Origin: Anomaloglossus baeobatrachus
Taxonomy: Eukaryota; Chordata; Amphibia; Anura; Aromobatidae
Length of the DNA stretch: 64,000 nt
Direction: 5' to 3'
Assembly: GCF_048569485.1 (NCBI RefSeq)
Contig: NW_027442233.1
Span: 1 to 64,000 of the forward strand
A program made the position numbers and the translations under genes. Below the pieces are notes generated by a model. It did not search any database, was not told where the DNA came from, and saw nothing but the letters and a program-made list of their open reading frames with translations. Shown here in pieces: positions 32,688 through 43,788 of this stretch. The first letter of the stretch is position 1, and every line of letters starts with the position of its first letter.

Positions 32688-34205
32688 AGCAGAGCCGCGT
32701 GTGTACGAGGTGTACGGAGTGGAGTCGTGTGTGTACAAGGTGTACGGAGCAGAGTCGTGTGTGTACGAGGTGTACGGAGCGGAGCCGTGTGTACGAGGTG
32801 TACGGAGCGGAGCCGTGTGTGTACGAGGTGTATGGAGCGGAGCCGTGTGTGTACGAGGTGTACGGAGCGGAGCCGTGTGTGTACGAGGTGTACGGAGCGG
32901 AGCCGCGTGTGTACGAGGTGTACGGAGCGGAGCCATGTGTGAACGAGGTGTACGGAGCAGAGCCGTGTGTGTACGAGGTGTACGGAGCGGAGCCGTGTGT
33001 GTACGAGGTGTACGGAGCAGAGCCGTGTGTGTACGAGGTGTACAGAGCGGAGCCGTGTGAGTACGAGGTGTATGGAGCGGAGCCGTGTGTGTATGAGGTG
33101 TACGGAGCGGAGTCGTGTGTGTCCGAGGTGTACGGAGCGGAGCCGTGTGTGTATGAGGTGTACGGAGCGGAGCCGCGTGTGTACGAGGTGTACGGAGCGG
33201 AGCCATGTGTGAACGAGGTGTACGGAGCAGAGCCGTGTGTGTACGAGGTGTACGGAGCGGAGCCGTGTGTGTACGAGGTGTACGGAGCAGAGCCGTGTGT
33301 GTCCGAGGTGTACGGAGCGGAGCCGCGTGTGTACGAGGTGTACGGAGCGGAGCCGTGTGTGTACGAGGTGTACGGAGCGGAGCCGCGTGTGTACGAGGTG
33401 TACGGAGCGGAGCCATGTGTGAACGAGGTGTACGGAGCAGAGCCGTGTGTGTACGAGGTGTACGGAGCAGAGCCGTGTGTGTACGAGGTGTACGGAGCAG
33501 AGCCGTGTGTGTACGAGGTGTACGGAGCGGAGTCGTGTGTGTCCGAGGTGTACGGAGCAGAGTCGTGTGTGTCCGATGTGTACGGAGCGGAGCCGTGTGT
33601 GTACGAGGTGTACGGAGCGGAGCCGTGTGTGTACGAGGTGTACGGAGCGGAGCCGTGTGTGTACGAGGTGTACGGAGCGGAGCCGTGTGTGTACGAGGTG
33701 TACGGAGCGGAGCCGTGTGTGTCCGAGGTGTACGGAGCGGAGCCGTGTGTGTCCGAGGTGTACGGAGCGGAGCCGTGTGTGTCCGAGGTGTACGGAGCGG
33801 AGCCGTGTGTGTACGAGGTGTACCGAGCGGAGCCGTCCGTGTGTGTACGAGGAGTACCGAGCGGAGCCGTGTGTGTACGAGGTGTACGGAGCGGAGTCGG
33901 TGTGTGTCCGAGGTGTACGGAGCGGAGCCGTGTGTGTACGAGGTGTACGGAGCGGAGCCGTGTGTGTCCGAGGTGTACCGAGCGGAGCCGTGTGTGTACG
34001 AGGTTGTACCGAGCGGAGCCGTGTGTGTACGAGGTGTACGGAGCGGAGCCGTGTGTGTACGAGGTGTACGGAGCGGAGCCGTGTGTGTACGAGGTGTACG
34101 GAGCGGAGCCATGTGTGTCCGAGGTGTACGGAGCGGAGCCATGTGTGTCCGAGGTGTACGGGAGCGGAGCCATGTGTGTACGGAGCGGAGCCGTGTGTGT
34201 ATGAC
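32688..34205. repeat. 30-bp satellite array, left
   Basis: About 50 units of GTGTACGGAGCGGAGCCGTG plus TGTGTACGAG. Since 30 is a multiple of 3 and stops are rare in the unit, long frames are open on both strands (VYEVYGAEPC, TRLRSVHLVH and others). They have no start context or homology and are repeat artefacts. Confidence 0.95.
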
Positions 34206-34724
34206 GTGTTAGGGCCCTGAACTCCTGAAAGTGAGGGAATGCTCCGCTCTGTTCTGCACATGTATTTATCTATACACACGCATAGAGGTTACTGGGGACA
34301 TAGACATAACTGGCAGCATTCACATTACTGGGAGGCATAGACGTTACGGGGGATAGACATTACCGGGGGGGCATACACATTATAGGGGTGGGGGCATACA
34401 GCTCTAGGGGGGCATATGCAACTCTGAAGAGCCCCTACAGCTGAGGTGGGGGGCACATACAGCTCTGGGCCCTGGTGATGCTCCTTGGACACAGCGCTGC
34501 GGCTTCACTCGCACAGCTTCGCCTATAGATGATCTTCTATGCAGTGCATGCAGTATTCAGCTGAACGCTGGGTGTAAGTGCCGAGTTTACAGGGTCGGCA
34601 GCCAAATAAGTGCAGCCTGTGGCCTGAGCACTGCGGTCCCCGAATCTCCACCCGAGGACCACAGAACTGATCACCGCCCCCTGATGACCGTGAGTGGCCC
34701 CCGGGTGTCCAGAGCCCCGGACCC
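34206..34724. other. No gene seen
   Basis: About 520 bp between the left 30-bp array and a Penelope-like fragment. It has loose repeats of GGGGGCATACA type near 34360-34460. Nothing coding is supported. Confidence 0.4.
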
Positions 34725-35067
34725 TGAATGTATGGTATAGATTTATTGATGATGTATTTTGCATATGGAGGGGCTGGAGAACTATTACAATTTATGGATT
34801 ACATCAATAATATATGGGATGAGGTAAACGTTCCTGCATCTTATGGTGTAACACAAATCCACTATCTAGATCCCCGGTTATTAATAATCAGGAGGGAAAC
34901 TGGTTACTGACATGTATAAGAAACCCACGGAAGGAGCAGGGGTCTCCATGTCTCTAGAGCCCATTCTTATTCCAGAAGGAAAGCCATTCCCAAGCCCAAA
35001 TATGTAAGAATTAAGAGAACAGTTACGGGTCCAGTTTTATGGATGATACGGGGAACAAGTTTATTAA

Positions 35068-36314
35068 AGGGGTGGTTCACCCATATTTTTTATTGTCTAG
35101 ATCGATATTATATTGAGAAACAATGTTTCTCTCAAATACCTTGTGTTGGCAATAGTGCCTGTGAGAGGCGCTAGTGCAGACCGCTGTTCCCCGTCCAGTG
35201 ACGTACCCGTCAAATGCTGCCACGTCACATCCGTGCAGCCGGCTACAGTCTTCCAGACCCTGAGCTGTGAGCGGTGTTTCACTGCTGTCACAGCCCATCT
35301 GCTCCCTCCTCACTCCTAGCACGGCTCATCTCCTACTCCCCCCTCCCTCCTAGCACAGCACGGCGCATCTCCTGCTCCCCCCCCTCCCTCCTAGCACAGC
35401 ACGGCGCATCTCCTGCTCCCCCCCTCCTCCTCCCTCCTAGCACAGCACGGCGCATCTCCTACTCCCCCCTCCCTCCTAGCACAGCACGGCGCATCTCCTG
35501 CTCCCCCCCCTCCCTCCTCCCTCCTAGCACAGCACGGCGCATCTCCTGCTCCCCCCTCACTCCTCCCTCCTAGCACAGCACGGCGCATCTCCTACTCCCC
35601 TTCCTCCTAGCACAGCACGGCGCATCTCCTACTCCCCCTCCCTCCTAGCACAGCACGGCGCATCTCCTGCTCCCCCCTCCCTCCTCCCTCCTAGCACAGC
35701 ACGGCGCATCTCTGCTCCCCCCTCACTCCTCCCTCCTAGCACAGCACGGCGCATCTCCTGCTCCCCCCCTCACTCCTCCCTCCTAGCACAGCACGGCGCA
35801 TCTCCCTGCTCCCCCCTCCCTCCTCCCTCCTAGCACAGCACGGCGCATCTCCTGCTCCCCCCTCCCTCCTCCCTCCTAGCACAGCACGGCGCATCTCCTG
35901 CTCCCCCCCTCCCTCCTCCCTCCTAGCACAGCACGGCGCGTCTGCTGCTCCCCCCTCCCTCCTCCTAGCACAGCACGGCGCGTCTCCTGCTCCCCTCCTC
36001 CCTCCCTCCCTCCTCCCTCCTAGCACAGCACGGCGCGTCTCCTGCTCCCCCCTCCCTCCTCGCAGAACGCTGCAAGCAAGAGACGTGCTGTGAGGGAGGA
36101 GGGAGGAGGAGCAGGGAGCAGATGGGCTCAGAATGTAGCCGGCTGCCCGGATGTGACGAGGCAGCATTGGACGGGTACGTCACTGGACGGGGAGCAGCGG
36201 GTCTGCAATAGCGCCTCTCACAGGCACTATTGACAACACAAGGTATTTGAGAGAAACATTGTTTCTCAATATAATATCGATCTAGACAATAAAAAATATG
36301 GGTGAACCACCTCT
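35068..36314. mobile_element. TTAA-target MITE (Kolobok or piggyBac type) with internal minisatellite
   Basis: Inverted ends of about 160 bp, AGGGGTGGTTCACCC and GGGTGAACCACCTCT at the tips, flanked by TTAA (35064-35067, 36315-36318). The interior is a minisatellite. No transposase. TTAA duplications fit Kolobok or piggyBac; I cannot choose. Confidence 0.75.
35322..36060. repeat. CT-rich minisatellite inside the TTAA MITE
   Basis: About 16 units of 38-56 bp around CTAGCACAGCACGGCGCATC followed by CTCCTGCTCCCCCCTCC, with the C/T tract varying in length. Confidence 0.85.
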
Positions 36315-36815
36315 TTAAGAGGTTATCCTCTGCATCTACTACACAACCCAGACAGTCTGAAGACAGCTCCAATGAATGCGAGGAGATTAGGAATAGAAAA
36401 GCTTTTGTTCTGAATTTTACTCCGATACATTGCAGAATTGATGAATTATTAAACACATTGGAACATTCTGCATCAATCACATCCTGAAATACTATTTATG
36501 CACAATTTCCTGCTGTTTTGTAATAAAACAAACTACCTACTATTCGTGATAAGCTTGTAGGGGCCGATATTGGAGCAAAAAAATGGGAAAAAAAGGACTT
36601 TTCCCTGTTTCAGTTGCTGACGATGCAACAATGTAATTAGAGGAGAATGATTCTCACATCTCCACAGTGGAAAACGTATAAAGTCCGGGCCCCTATATGT
36701 TGGTGAGACGACGCAGCATGTAGGAGCCGCATTAATGAACAGAGATGTGGGAATGTGTCGTCACCATTGTCCCTTCATTTCAAAGAAAAAAAAAATCATT
36801 TTATTTATCAACTTA

Positions 36816-36904
36816 AAGGGAACCTGTCAGCAGATTTGTGGCCTATAACCTGTGGCCTCCATCAGTAGTCTCTTATATACAGCATTCTAACCAGCATTAT
36901 TATC
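36816..36904 (+). mobile_element. Fragment of a TTAAAGGGAACCTGTCA repeat
   Basis: Begins TTAAAGGGAACCTGTCAGCA, a dispersed amphibian TTAA-type element end. Only this end is present before the TA palindrome. Confidence 0.45.
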
Positions 36905-36940
36905 AAAAATGAACATGCACTGCGTGAACATAGCCTCAGT

Positions 36941-37005
<65 letters not shown>

Positions 37006-37062
37006 CTATATATGAAAACTAAGGCTATGTTCACACAGTGCATGTTCATTTTTGGTGCATTT
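36905..37062. repeat. Palindrome centred on a (TA)n tract
   Basis: AAAAATGAACATGCACTGCG.. on the left and its complement CACACAGTGCATGTTCATTTTT on the right flank about 32 TA repeats (36947-37004). The arms are the GGCTATGTTCACAC MITE end in inverted orientation. Confidence 0.75.
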
Positions 37063-37299
37063 TTGAGGTCACAGAGATGCACCTAAATGCAGCATTTGCT
37101 TCTCCCAGCAAAGTGAGATTTCTATTTTGCTGTCCACACTGGGCATCTTTTGTTGGCTGCAAAGAGGTTGTAGTAAGGGATTAGTAACTAGAGCAGAATA
37201 ACAAACTAATCAGATTTCCAGGACACAATTGTTGCAAAAAAACTGCAATAAAATTAGATGTGGCTCTTCTGGAACAAAATTCTACCAATAAAATACATT
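37063..37299. other. No gene seen
   Basis: Continuation of the MITE-like arm (TGCATTTTTGAGGTC..) and non-coding sequence. Confidence 0.35.
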
Positions 37300-38883
37300 T
37301 TCTAACATAATTTAGTAATCAGCTTAACAAAATAAAACATATAGTGGCAAAATATCTACCAAATTTATAGTAGGATGAAATCCCAGAGAAAATACTCAAC
37401 CAGGGTCTAAGTTTGTTGCCAAAAGAGCCAAATCTTTAAGAGACGTTTTGTCTCCCAGGTTATTTTGCAATATATCAGCACCAAATAAAACCTGGTTACA
37501 CCTAGCTGGTTTTTATAAATGTGGAGGAAATCAATGTTCAATTTGCCAAATTGCGTATGTCGCGGGCGGCGGAGCGTTGCGCTCGCTAACGCTCGGGTCT
37601 GGCGCTGCTGCTGCTGCTCGGTGGCTCGAGCGGTGGGGCCGGATCCGGGGACTCGAGCGGCGGTCCTTGCCCATGAGTGAAAAGGGGGTTGGTTTGTTTG
37701 GGGATTTAGTCCGTGACGCCACCCACGGGTTGTGGTGAAGATGGGCACCACCGCTGCTGGTGACGGGGATCCCGGGAGCGATGGCAGGGAGCAGCTGGGA
37801 TGTTGTTTTCCCCCTCCATGGGTAGGGGTTGGTGGTCCCGGGGCCCAGTGGTGTGACGGGGAAGCAGGGTTGGTGAGGTGCAGGGTCGCAGGGACAGCGC
37901 GGCGCGGTGCTGGATGGCACTGGTGTACTCACTCAGCAACAGATGCACAAAGTCTCTGGTAAACCAAACGGCTGGATGGATGGGTCCCGCAGCCGGCTGC
38001 AGTGTCTCTCCCCGGACAGGGGATGGTGGCTGTCTTTCCCTGCACCTGTGTAATGTTTTGGCTCCGATGGCTTCCCAACGGTAGCCCGCTCCCCGGCGTA
38101 TAGGTGCCGGAGGAGCCCGTTTTGCCCGCAGGCGCTGGCCCTTGGATCTTTAGCCTGTGGCAGTGGCTGTATATCCTCTCGGTGCGGATGGTTGCCTTCT
38201 AACGGGTCTTTGGTTGTTAGGAAACCCCTGAGGTTCCGGTCACTAACGGATTTGACCTTTGTCGGCGGCTCCAAGCCTGGTCGGGGTCCGCAAGCCCTGC
38301 CTGTGTGTGCTGGCTTCACTTTGCTCCCCGATTCGGTACCGGTGGGCCACCGCCCGACCCCGGTCCTACGGTTCCGCGTCGATTCACCTCTCCTGCAGAC
38401 GACCACCACCGTCTACCAACCTTGCTGTCAGTGCCTGGGCTCCAACCCAGACACCAGCAGTAGCTCCTTTCACTTCAATTTCCTGAACTTAACTGACTAC
38501 TGTTCCTGCCTCCAGGACTGTGAACTCCTCAGTGGGTGGGGCCAACCGCCTGGCTCCACCCCACCTGGTGTGGACATCAGCCCCTGGAGGGAGGCAACAA
38601 GGGTTTTGTGTCTGACTAGTGTTACTGTCTGGGGGTGGCTGGGGATGGGGGTGTGTGTGTGTCTTACCTGTGATGACCTGGCTAGTCCTGGGCGCCACAC
38701 ATACAAAACGCAAGGCTTTATGAATTTAAAATCAAAAGTTTCATCAATCATGAAACGACATACGTCATCTATATAATCATGTGTACCTGCTGTAATCTTT
38801 TATATGTAGGATGTACGATCAGACGGCTTAAATTAGAATGACCGAACACATTACTGACATTAGAAAAAATAAACACACTAATA
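37300..38883 (+). mobile_element. Penelope-like element fragment, split by a solo LTR
   Basis: Plus-strand pieces IKHIVAKYLPNL (about 37340) and AGFYKCGGNQCSICQIAYV (37500-37557) precede the LTR. After it NLKSKVSSIMKRHTSSI and TEHITDIRKNKHTNT follow (38720-38883). These are the thumb-to-GIY-YIG region of a second Penelope-like copy. Broken; ended by the Tc1 insertion. Confidence 0.6.
37558..38699 (-). mobile_element. Solo LTR, same family as the 3141-7382 LTRs
   Basis: TGTCGCGGGC to GCGCCACA, 1142 bp, sharing blocks such as CCGTGACGCCACCCACGGGT and GCCGGAGGAGCCC with the LTRs at 3141 and 51341. It has an imperfect 4-bp duplication CGTA/CATA and no internal region, so it arose by LTR-LTR recombination. 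Orientation inferred from the full element. Confidence 0.7.
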
Positions 38884-39993
38884 CAGTTAGGTCCAGAAAT
38901 ATTTGGACAGTGACACAAGTTTTGTTATTTTAGCTGTTTACAAAAACATGTTCAGAAATACAATTATATATATATAATATGGGCTGAAAATGCACACTCC
39001 CAGCTGCAATATGAGAGTTTTCACATCCAAATCGGAGAAAGGGTTTAGGAATCATAGCTCTGTAATGCATAGCCTCCTCTTTTTCAAGGGACCAAAAGTA
39101 ATTGGACAAGGGACTCTAAGGGCTGCAATTAACTCTGAAGGCGTCTCCCTCGTTAACCTGTAATCAATGAAGTAGTTAAAAGGTCTGGGGTTGATTACAG
39201 GTGTGTGGTTTTGCATTTGGAAGCTGTTGCTGTGACCAGACAACATGCGGTCTAAGGAACTCTCAATTGAGGTGAAGCAGAACATCCTGAGGCTGAAAAA
39301 AAGAAAAAATCCATCAGAGAGATAGCAGACATGCTTGGAGTAGCAAAATCAACAGTCGGGTACATTCTGAGAAAAAAGGAATTGACTGGTGAGCTTGGGA
39401 ACTCAAAAAGGCCTGGGCGTCCACGGATGACAACAGTGGTGGATGATCGCCGCATACTTTCTTTGGTGAAGAAGAACCCGTTCACAACATCAACTGAAGT
39501 CCAGAACACTCTCAGTGAAGTAGGTGTATCTGTCTCTAAGTCAACAGTAAAGAGAAGACTCCATGAAAGTAAATACAAAGGGTTCACATCTAGATGCAAA
39601 CCATTCATCAATTCCAAAAATAGACAGGCCAGAGTTACATTTGCTGAAAAACACCTCATGAAGCCAGCTCAGTTCTGGAAAAGTATTCTATGGACAGATG
39701 AGACAAAGATCAACCTGTACCAGAATGATGGGAAGAAAAAAGTTTGGAGAAGAAAGGGAACAGCACATGATCCAAGGCACACCACATCCTCTGTAAAACA
39801 TGGTGGAGGCAACGTGATGGCATGGGCATGCATGGCTTTCAATGGCACTGGGTCACTTGTGTTTATTGATGACATAACAGCAGACAAGAGTAGCCGGATG
39901 AATTCTGAAGTGTACCGGGATATACTTTCAGCCCAGATTCAGCCAAATGCCGCAAAGTTGATCGGATGGCGCTTCATAGTACAGATGGACAAT
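38884..39993 (+). mobile_element. Tc1/mariner element, 3' part lost at the satellite junction
   Basis: The left terminal repeat begins CAGTTAGGTCCAGAAATATT after a TA. The transposase gene follows. The element stops abruptly at about 39993, where the inverted 30-bp array begins; the right terminal repeat is missing from the window. Confidence 0.8.
39246..39993 (+). pseudogene. Tc1-type transposase, truncated and frameshifted
   Basis: ATG at 39246 (MRSKELSIEVKQNILRLKK). A one-base slip in the A-rich run near 39300 breaks the frame, and an open frame resumes from 39331. It has two helix-turn-helix segments (VAKSTVGYIL and VSKSTVKRRL), the first catalytic Asp in LWTDETKINL and the second in VQMDNDP. 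The third catalytic acid (DDE family) is absent, because the gene is cut four residues after the second Asp by satellite DNA. It cannot encode an active enzyme. The open frame runs on into the satellite for about 290 codons. Confidence 0.85.
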
Positions 39994-40856
39994 GACCCCA
40001 CACGGCTCTGCTCCGTACACCTTGTACACACACGGCTCTGCTCCGTACACCTCGTACACACGCAGCTCCGCTCCGTACACCTCGTACACACGCGGCTCCG
40101 CTCCGTACACCTCGTACACACGCGGCTCCGCTCCGTACACCTCGTACACGCGCGGCTCCGCTCCGTACACCTCGTACACGCGCGGCTCCGCTCCGTACAC
40201 CTCGTACACGCGCGGCTCCGCTCCGTACACCTCGTACACGCGCGGCTCCGCTCCGTACACCTCGTACACGCGCGGCTCCGCTCCGTACACCTCGTACACG
40301 CGCGGCTCCGCTCCGTACACCTCGTACACGCGCGGCTCCGCTCCGTACACCTCGTACACGCACGGCTCCGCTCCGTACACCTCGTACACGCGCGGCTCCG
40401 CTCCGTACACCTCGTACACGCACGGCTCCGCTCCGTACACCTCGTACACACGCGGCTCCACTTCATACACCTCGTACACACGCGACTCCACTTCATACAC
40501 CTCGTACACGCGCGGCTCCGCTCCGTACACCGCGTACACGCGCGGCTCCGCTCCGTACACCGCGTACACGCGCGGCTCCGCTCCGTACACCTCGTACACG
40601 CGCGGCTCCGCTCCGTACACCTCGTACACGCACGGCTCCGCTCCGTACACCTCGTACACGCACGGCTCCGCTCCGTACACCTCGTACACGCACGGCTCCG
40701 CTCCGTACACCTCGTACACGCACGGCTCCGCTCCGTACACCTCGTACACACGCGGCTCCACTTAATACACCTCGTACACACACGGCTCTGCTCCGTACAC
40801 CTCGTACACACACGGCTCTGCTCCGTACACCTCGTACACACACGGCTCTGCTACAT
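39994..40856. repeat. 30-bp satellite array, right (inverted)
   Basis: About 29 units, reverse complement of the left array: CTCGTACACGCGCGGCTCCG plus CTCCGTACAC. Many units have CGCG where the left array has ACAC, so each array has homogenised its own variants. Confidence 0.95.
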
Positions 40857-41020
40857 CCACACTGTAAACCCCTCCTGACCCCACACATAAACTTCCCCTC
40901 ATCCAGCACCATGACAACCAGCACAGCAGAGTCCTGCATACACTGAGGAGCTGATCATGTGACCCCTGACTCCTCCCCTCCATGTGACATCATCACAGGT
41001 CCTGTAAGCACAGAGCAGCC
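40857..41020. repeat. Unique spacer between the satellites, right copy
   Basis: Reverse complement of 32518-32687, including the ACCCCTGACTCCTCCCCTCC and CTGTAAGCACAGAGCAGCCA segments, apparently near-identical by eye. Confidence 0.85.
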
Positions 41021-43788
41021 ATATATCTAGTGTGCGGCTCTGCAGGTGGAGGTAGGTGCAGGGTATTATATATCTAGTGTGCGGCTCTGCAGGTGGAGGT
41101 AGGTGCAGGGTATTATATATCTGGTGTGCGGCTCTGCAGGTGGAGGTAGGTGCAGGGTATTATATATCTAGTGTGCGGCTCTGCAGGTGGAGGTGGGTGC
41201 AGGGTATTATATATCTAGTGTGCGGCTCTGCAGGTGGAGGTAGGTGCAGGTTATTATATATCTAGTGTGCGGCTCTGCAGGTGGAGGTAGGTGCAGGGTA
41301 TTATATATCTAGTGTGCGGCTCTGCAGGTGGAGGTAGGTGCAGGGTATTATATATCTAGTGTGCGGCTCTGCAGGTGGAGGTAGGTGCAGGTTATTATAT
41401 ATCTAGTGTGCGGCTCTGCAGGAGGAGGTAGGTGCAGGGTATTATATATCTAGTGTGCGGCTCTGCAGGAGGAGGTAGGTGCAGGGTATTATATATCTAG
41501 TGTGCGGCTCTGCAGGTGGAGGTAGGTGCAGGTTATTATATATCTAGTGTGCGGCTCTGCAGGTGGAGGTAGGTGCAGGGTATTATATATCTAGTGTGCG
41601 GCTCTGCAGGTGGAGGTAGGTGCAGGGTATTATATATCTAGTGTGCGGCTCTGCAGGTGGAGGTAGGTGCAGGGTATTATATATCTAGTGTGCGGCTCTG
41701 CAGGTGGAGGTAGGTGCAGGGTATTATATATCTAGTGTGCGGCTCTGCAGGTGGAGGTAGGTGCAGGGTATTATATATCTAGTGTGCGGCTCTGCAGGTG
41801 GAGGTAGGTGCAGGGTATTATATATCTAGTGTGCGGCTCTGCAGGTGGAGGTAGGTGCAGGGTATTATATATCTAGTGTGCGGCTCTGCAGGTGGAGGTA
41901 GGTGCAGGGTATTATATATCTAGTGTGCGGCTCTGCAGGTGGAGGTAGGTGCAGGGTATTATATATCTAGTGTGCGGCTCTGCAGGAGGAGGTAGGTGCA
42001 GGGTATTATATATCTAGTGTGCGGCTCTGCAGGTGGAGGTAGGTGCAGGGTATTATATATCTAGTGTGCGGCTCTGCAGGTGGAGGTAGGTGCAGGGTAT
42101 TATATATCTAGTGTGCGGCTCTGCAGGTGGAGGTAGGTGCAGGGTATTATATATCTAGTGTGCGGCTCTGCAGGTGGAGGTAGGTGCAGGGTATTATATA
42201 TCTAGTGTGCGGCTCTGCAGGTGGAGGTAGGTGCAGGGTATTATATATCTAGTGTGCGGCTCTGCAGGTGGAGGTAGGTGCAGGGTATTATATATCTAGT
42301 GTGCGGCTCTGCAGGTGGAGGTAGGTGCGGGGTATTATATATCTAGTGTGCGGCTCTGCAGGTGGAGGTAGGTGCGGGGTATTATATATCTAGTGTGCGG
42401 CTCTGCAGGTGGAGGTAGGTGCGGGGTATTATATATCTAGTGTGCGGCTCTGCAGGTGGAGGTAGGTGCGGGGTATTATATATCTAGTGTGCGGCTCTGC
42501 AGGTGGAGGTAGGTGCGGGGTATTATATATCTAGTGTGCGGCTCTGCAGGTGGAGGTAGGTGCGGGGTATTATATATCTAGTGTGCGGCTCTGCAGGTGG
42601 AGGTAGGTGCGGGGTATTATATATCTAGTGTGCGGCTTTGCAGGTGGAGGTAGGTGCAGGGTATTATATATCTAGTGTGCGGCTCTGCAGGTGGAGGTAG
42701 GTGCAGGGTATTATATATCTGGTGTGCGGCTCTGCAGGTGGAGGTAGGTGCAGGGTATTATATATCTAGTGTGCGGCTCTGCAGGTGGAGGTAGGTGCAG
42801 GGTATTATATATCTAGTGTGCGGCTCTGCAGGTGGAGGTAGGTGCAGGGTATTATATATCTGTGTGCGGCTCTGCAGGTGGAGGTAGGTGCAGGGTATTA
42901 TATATCTAGTGTGCGGCTCTGCAGGTGGAGGTAGGTGCAGGGTATTATATATCTAGTGTGCGGCTCTGCAGGTGGAGGTAGGTGCAGGGTATTATATATC
43001 TAGTGTGCGGCTCTGCAGGTGGAGGTAGGTGCAAGGTATTATATATCTAGTGTGCGGCTCTGCAGGTGGAGGTAGGTGCAGGGTATTATATATCTAGTGT
43101 GCGGCTCTGCAGGTGGAGGTAGGTGCAGGGTATTATATATCTAGTATGCGGCTCTGCAGGTGGAGGCAGGTGCAGGGTATTATATATCTAATGTGCGGCT
43201 CTGCAGGTGGAGGCAGGTGCAGGGTATTATATATCTAGTGTGCGGCTCTGCAGGTGGAGGTAGGTGCAGGGTATTATATATCTAGTGTGCGGCTCTGCAG
43301 GTGGAGGTAGGTGCAGGGTATTATATATCTAGTGTGCGGCTCTGCAGGTGGAGGTAGGTGCAGGGTATTATATATCTAGTGTGCGGCTCTGCAGGTGGAG
43401 GTAGGTGCAGGGTATTATATATCTAGTGTGCGGCTCTGCAGGTGGAGGCAGGTGCAGGGTATTATATATCTAGTGTGCGGCTCTGCAGGTGGAGGCAGGT
43501 GCAGGGTATTATATATCTAGTGTGCGGCTCTGCAGGTGGAGGTAGGTGCAGGGTATTATATATCTAGTGTGCGGCTCTGCAGGTGGAGGTAGGTGCAGGG
43601 TATTATATATCTAGTGTGCGGCTCTGCAGGTGGAGGTAGGTGCAGGGTATTATATATCTAGTGTGCGGCTCTGCAGGTGGAGGTAGGTGCAGGGTATTAT
43701 ATATCTAGTGTGCGGCTCTGCAGGTGGAGGTAGGTGCAGGGTATTATATATCTAGTGTGCGGCTCTGCAGGTGGAGGTAGGTGCAGGG
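41021..43788. repeat. 47-bp satellite array, right (inverted)
   Basis: About 59 units, reverse complement of the left array. A run of at least seven successive units with GTGCGGGG in place of GTGCAGGG (42325-42620) marks a local amplification. The last unit is interrupted by the hAT MITE at 43789. Confidence 0.95.

Larger units (their letters stand above)
34725..36800 (+). mobile_element. Penelope-like element fragment, split by a MITE
   Basis: Plus-strand reading near 34735 gives WYRFIDDVFCIWRG, the FIDD motif of Penelope-like reverse transcriptase, then MYKKPTEGAGVS. After the MITE (35068-36314) come RKAFVLNFTPIHCRIDELLN and, near 36690, PLYVGETTQHVG from the GIY-YIG nuclease. The element is broken in several places. 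Confidence 0.6.

Noticed and set aside
32594-34279. Frames up to 561 aa over the left 30-bp array
   Set aside because: All frames are open because the unit is 30 bp and nearly stop-free; both strands give equally long frames, so none is specific.
39928-40983. Frames over the right 30-bp array
   Set aside because: Mirror image of the left array; same artefact.
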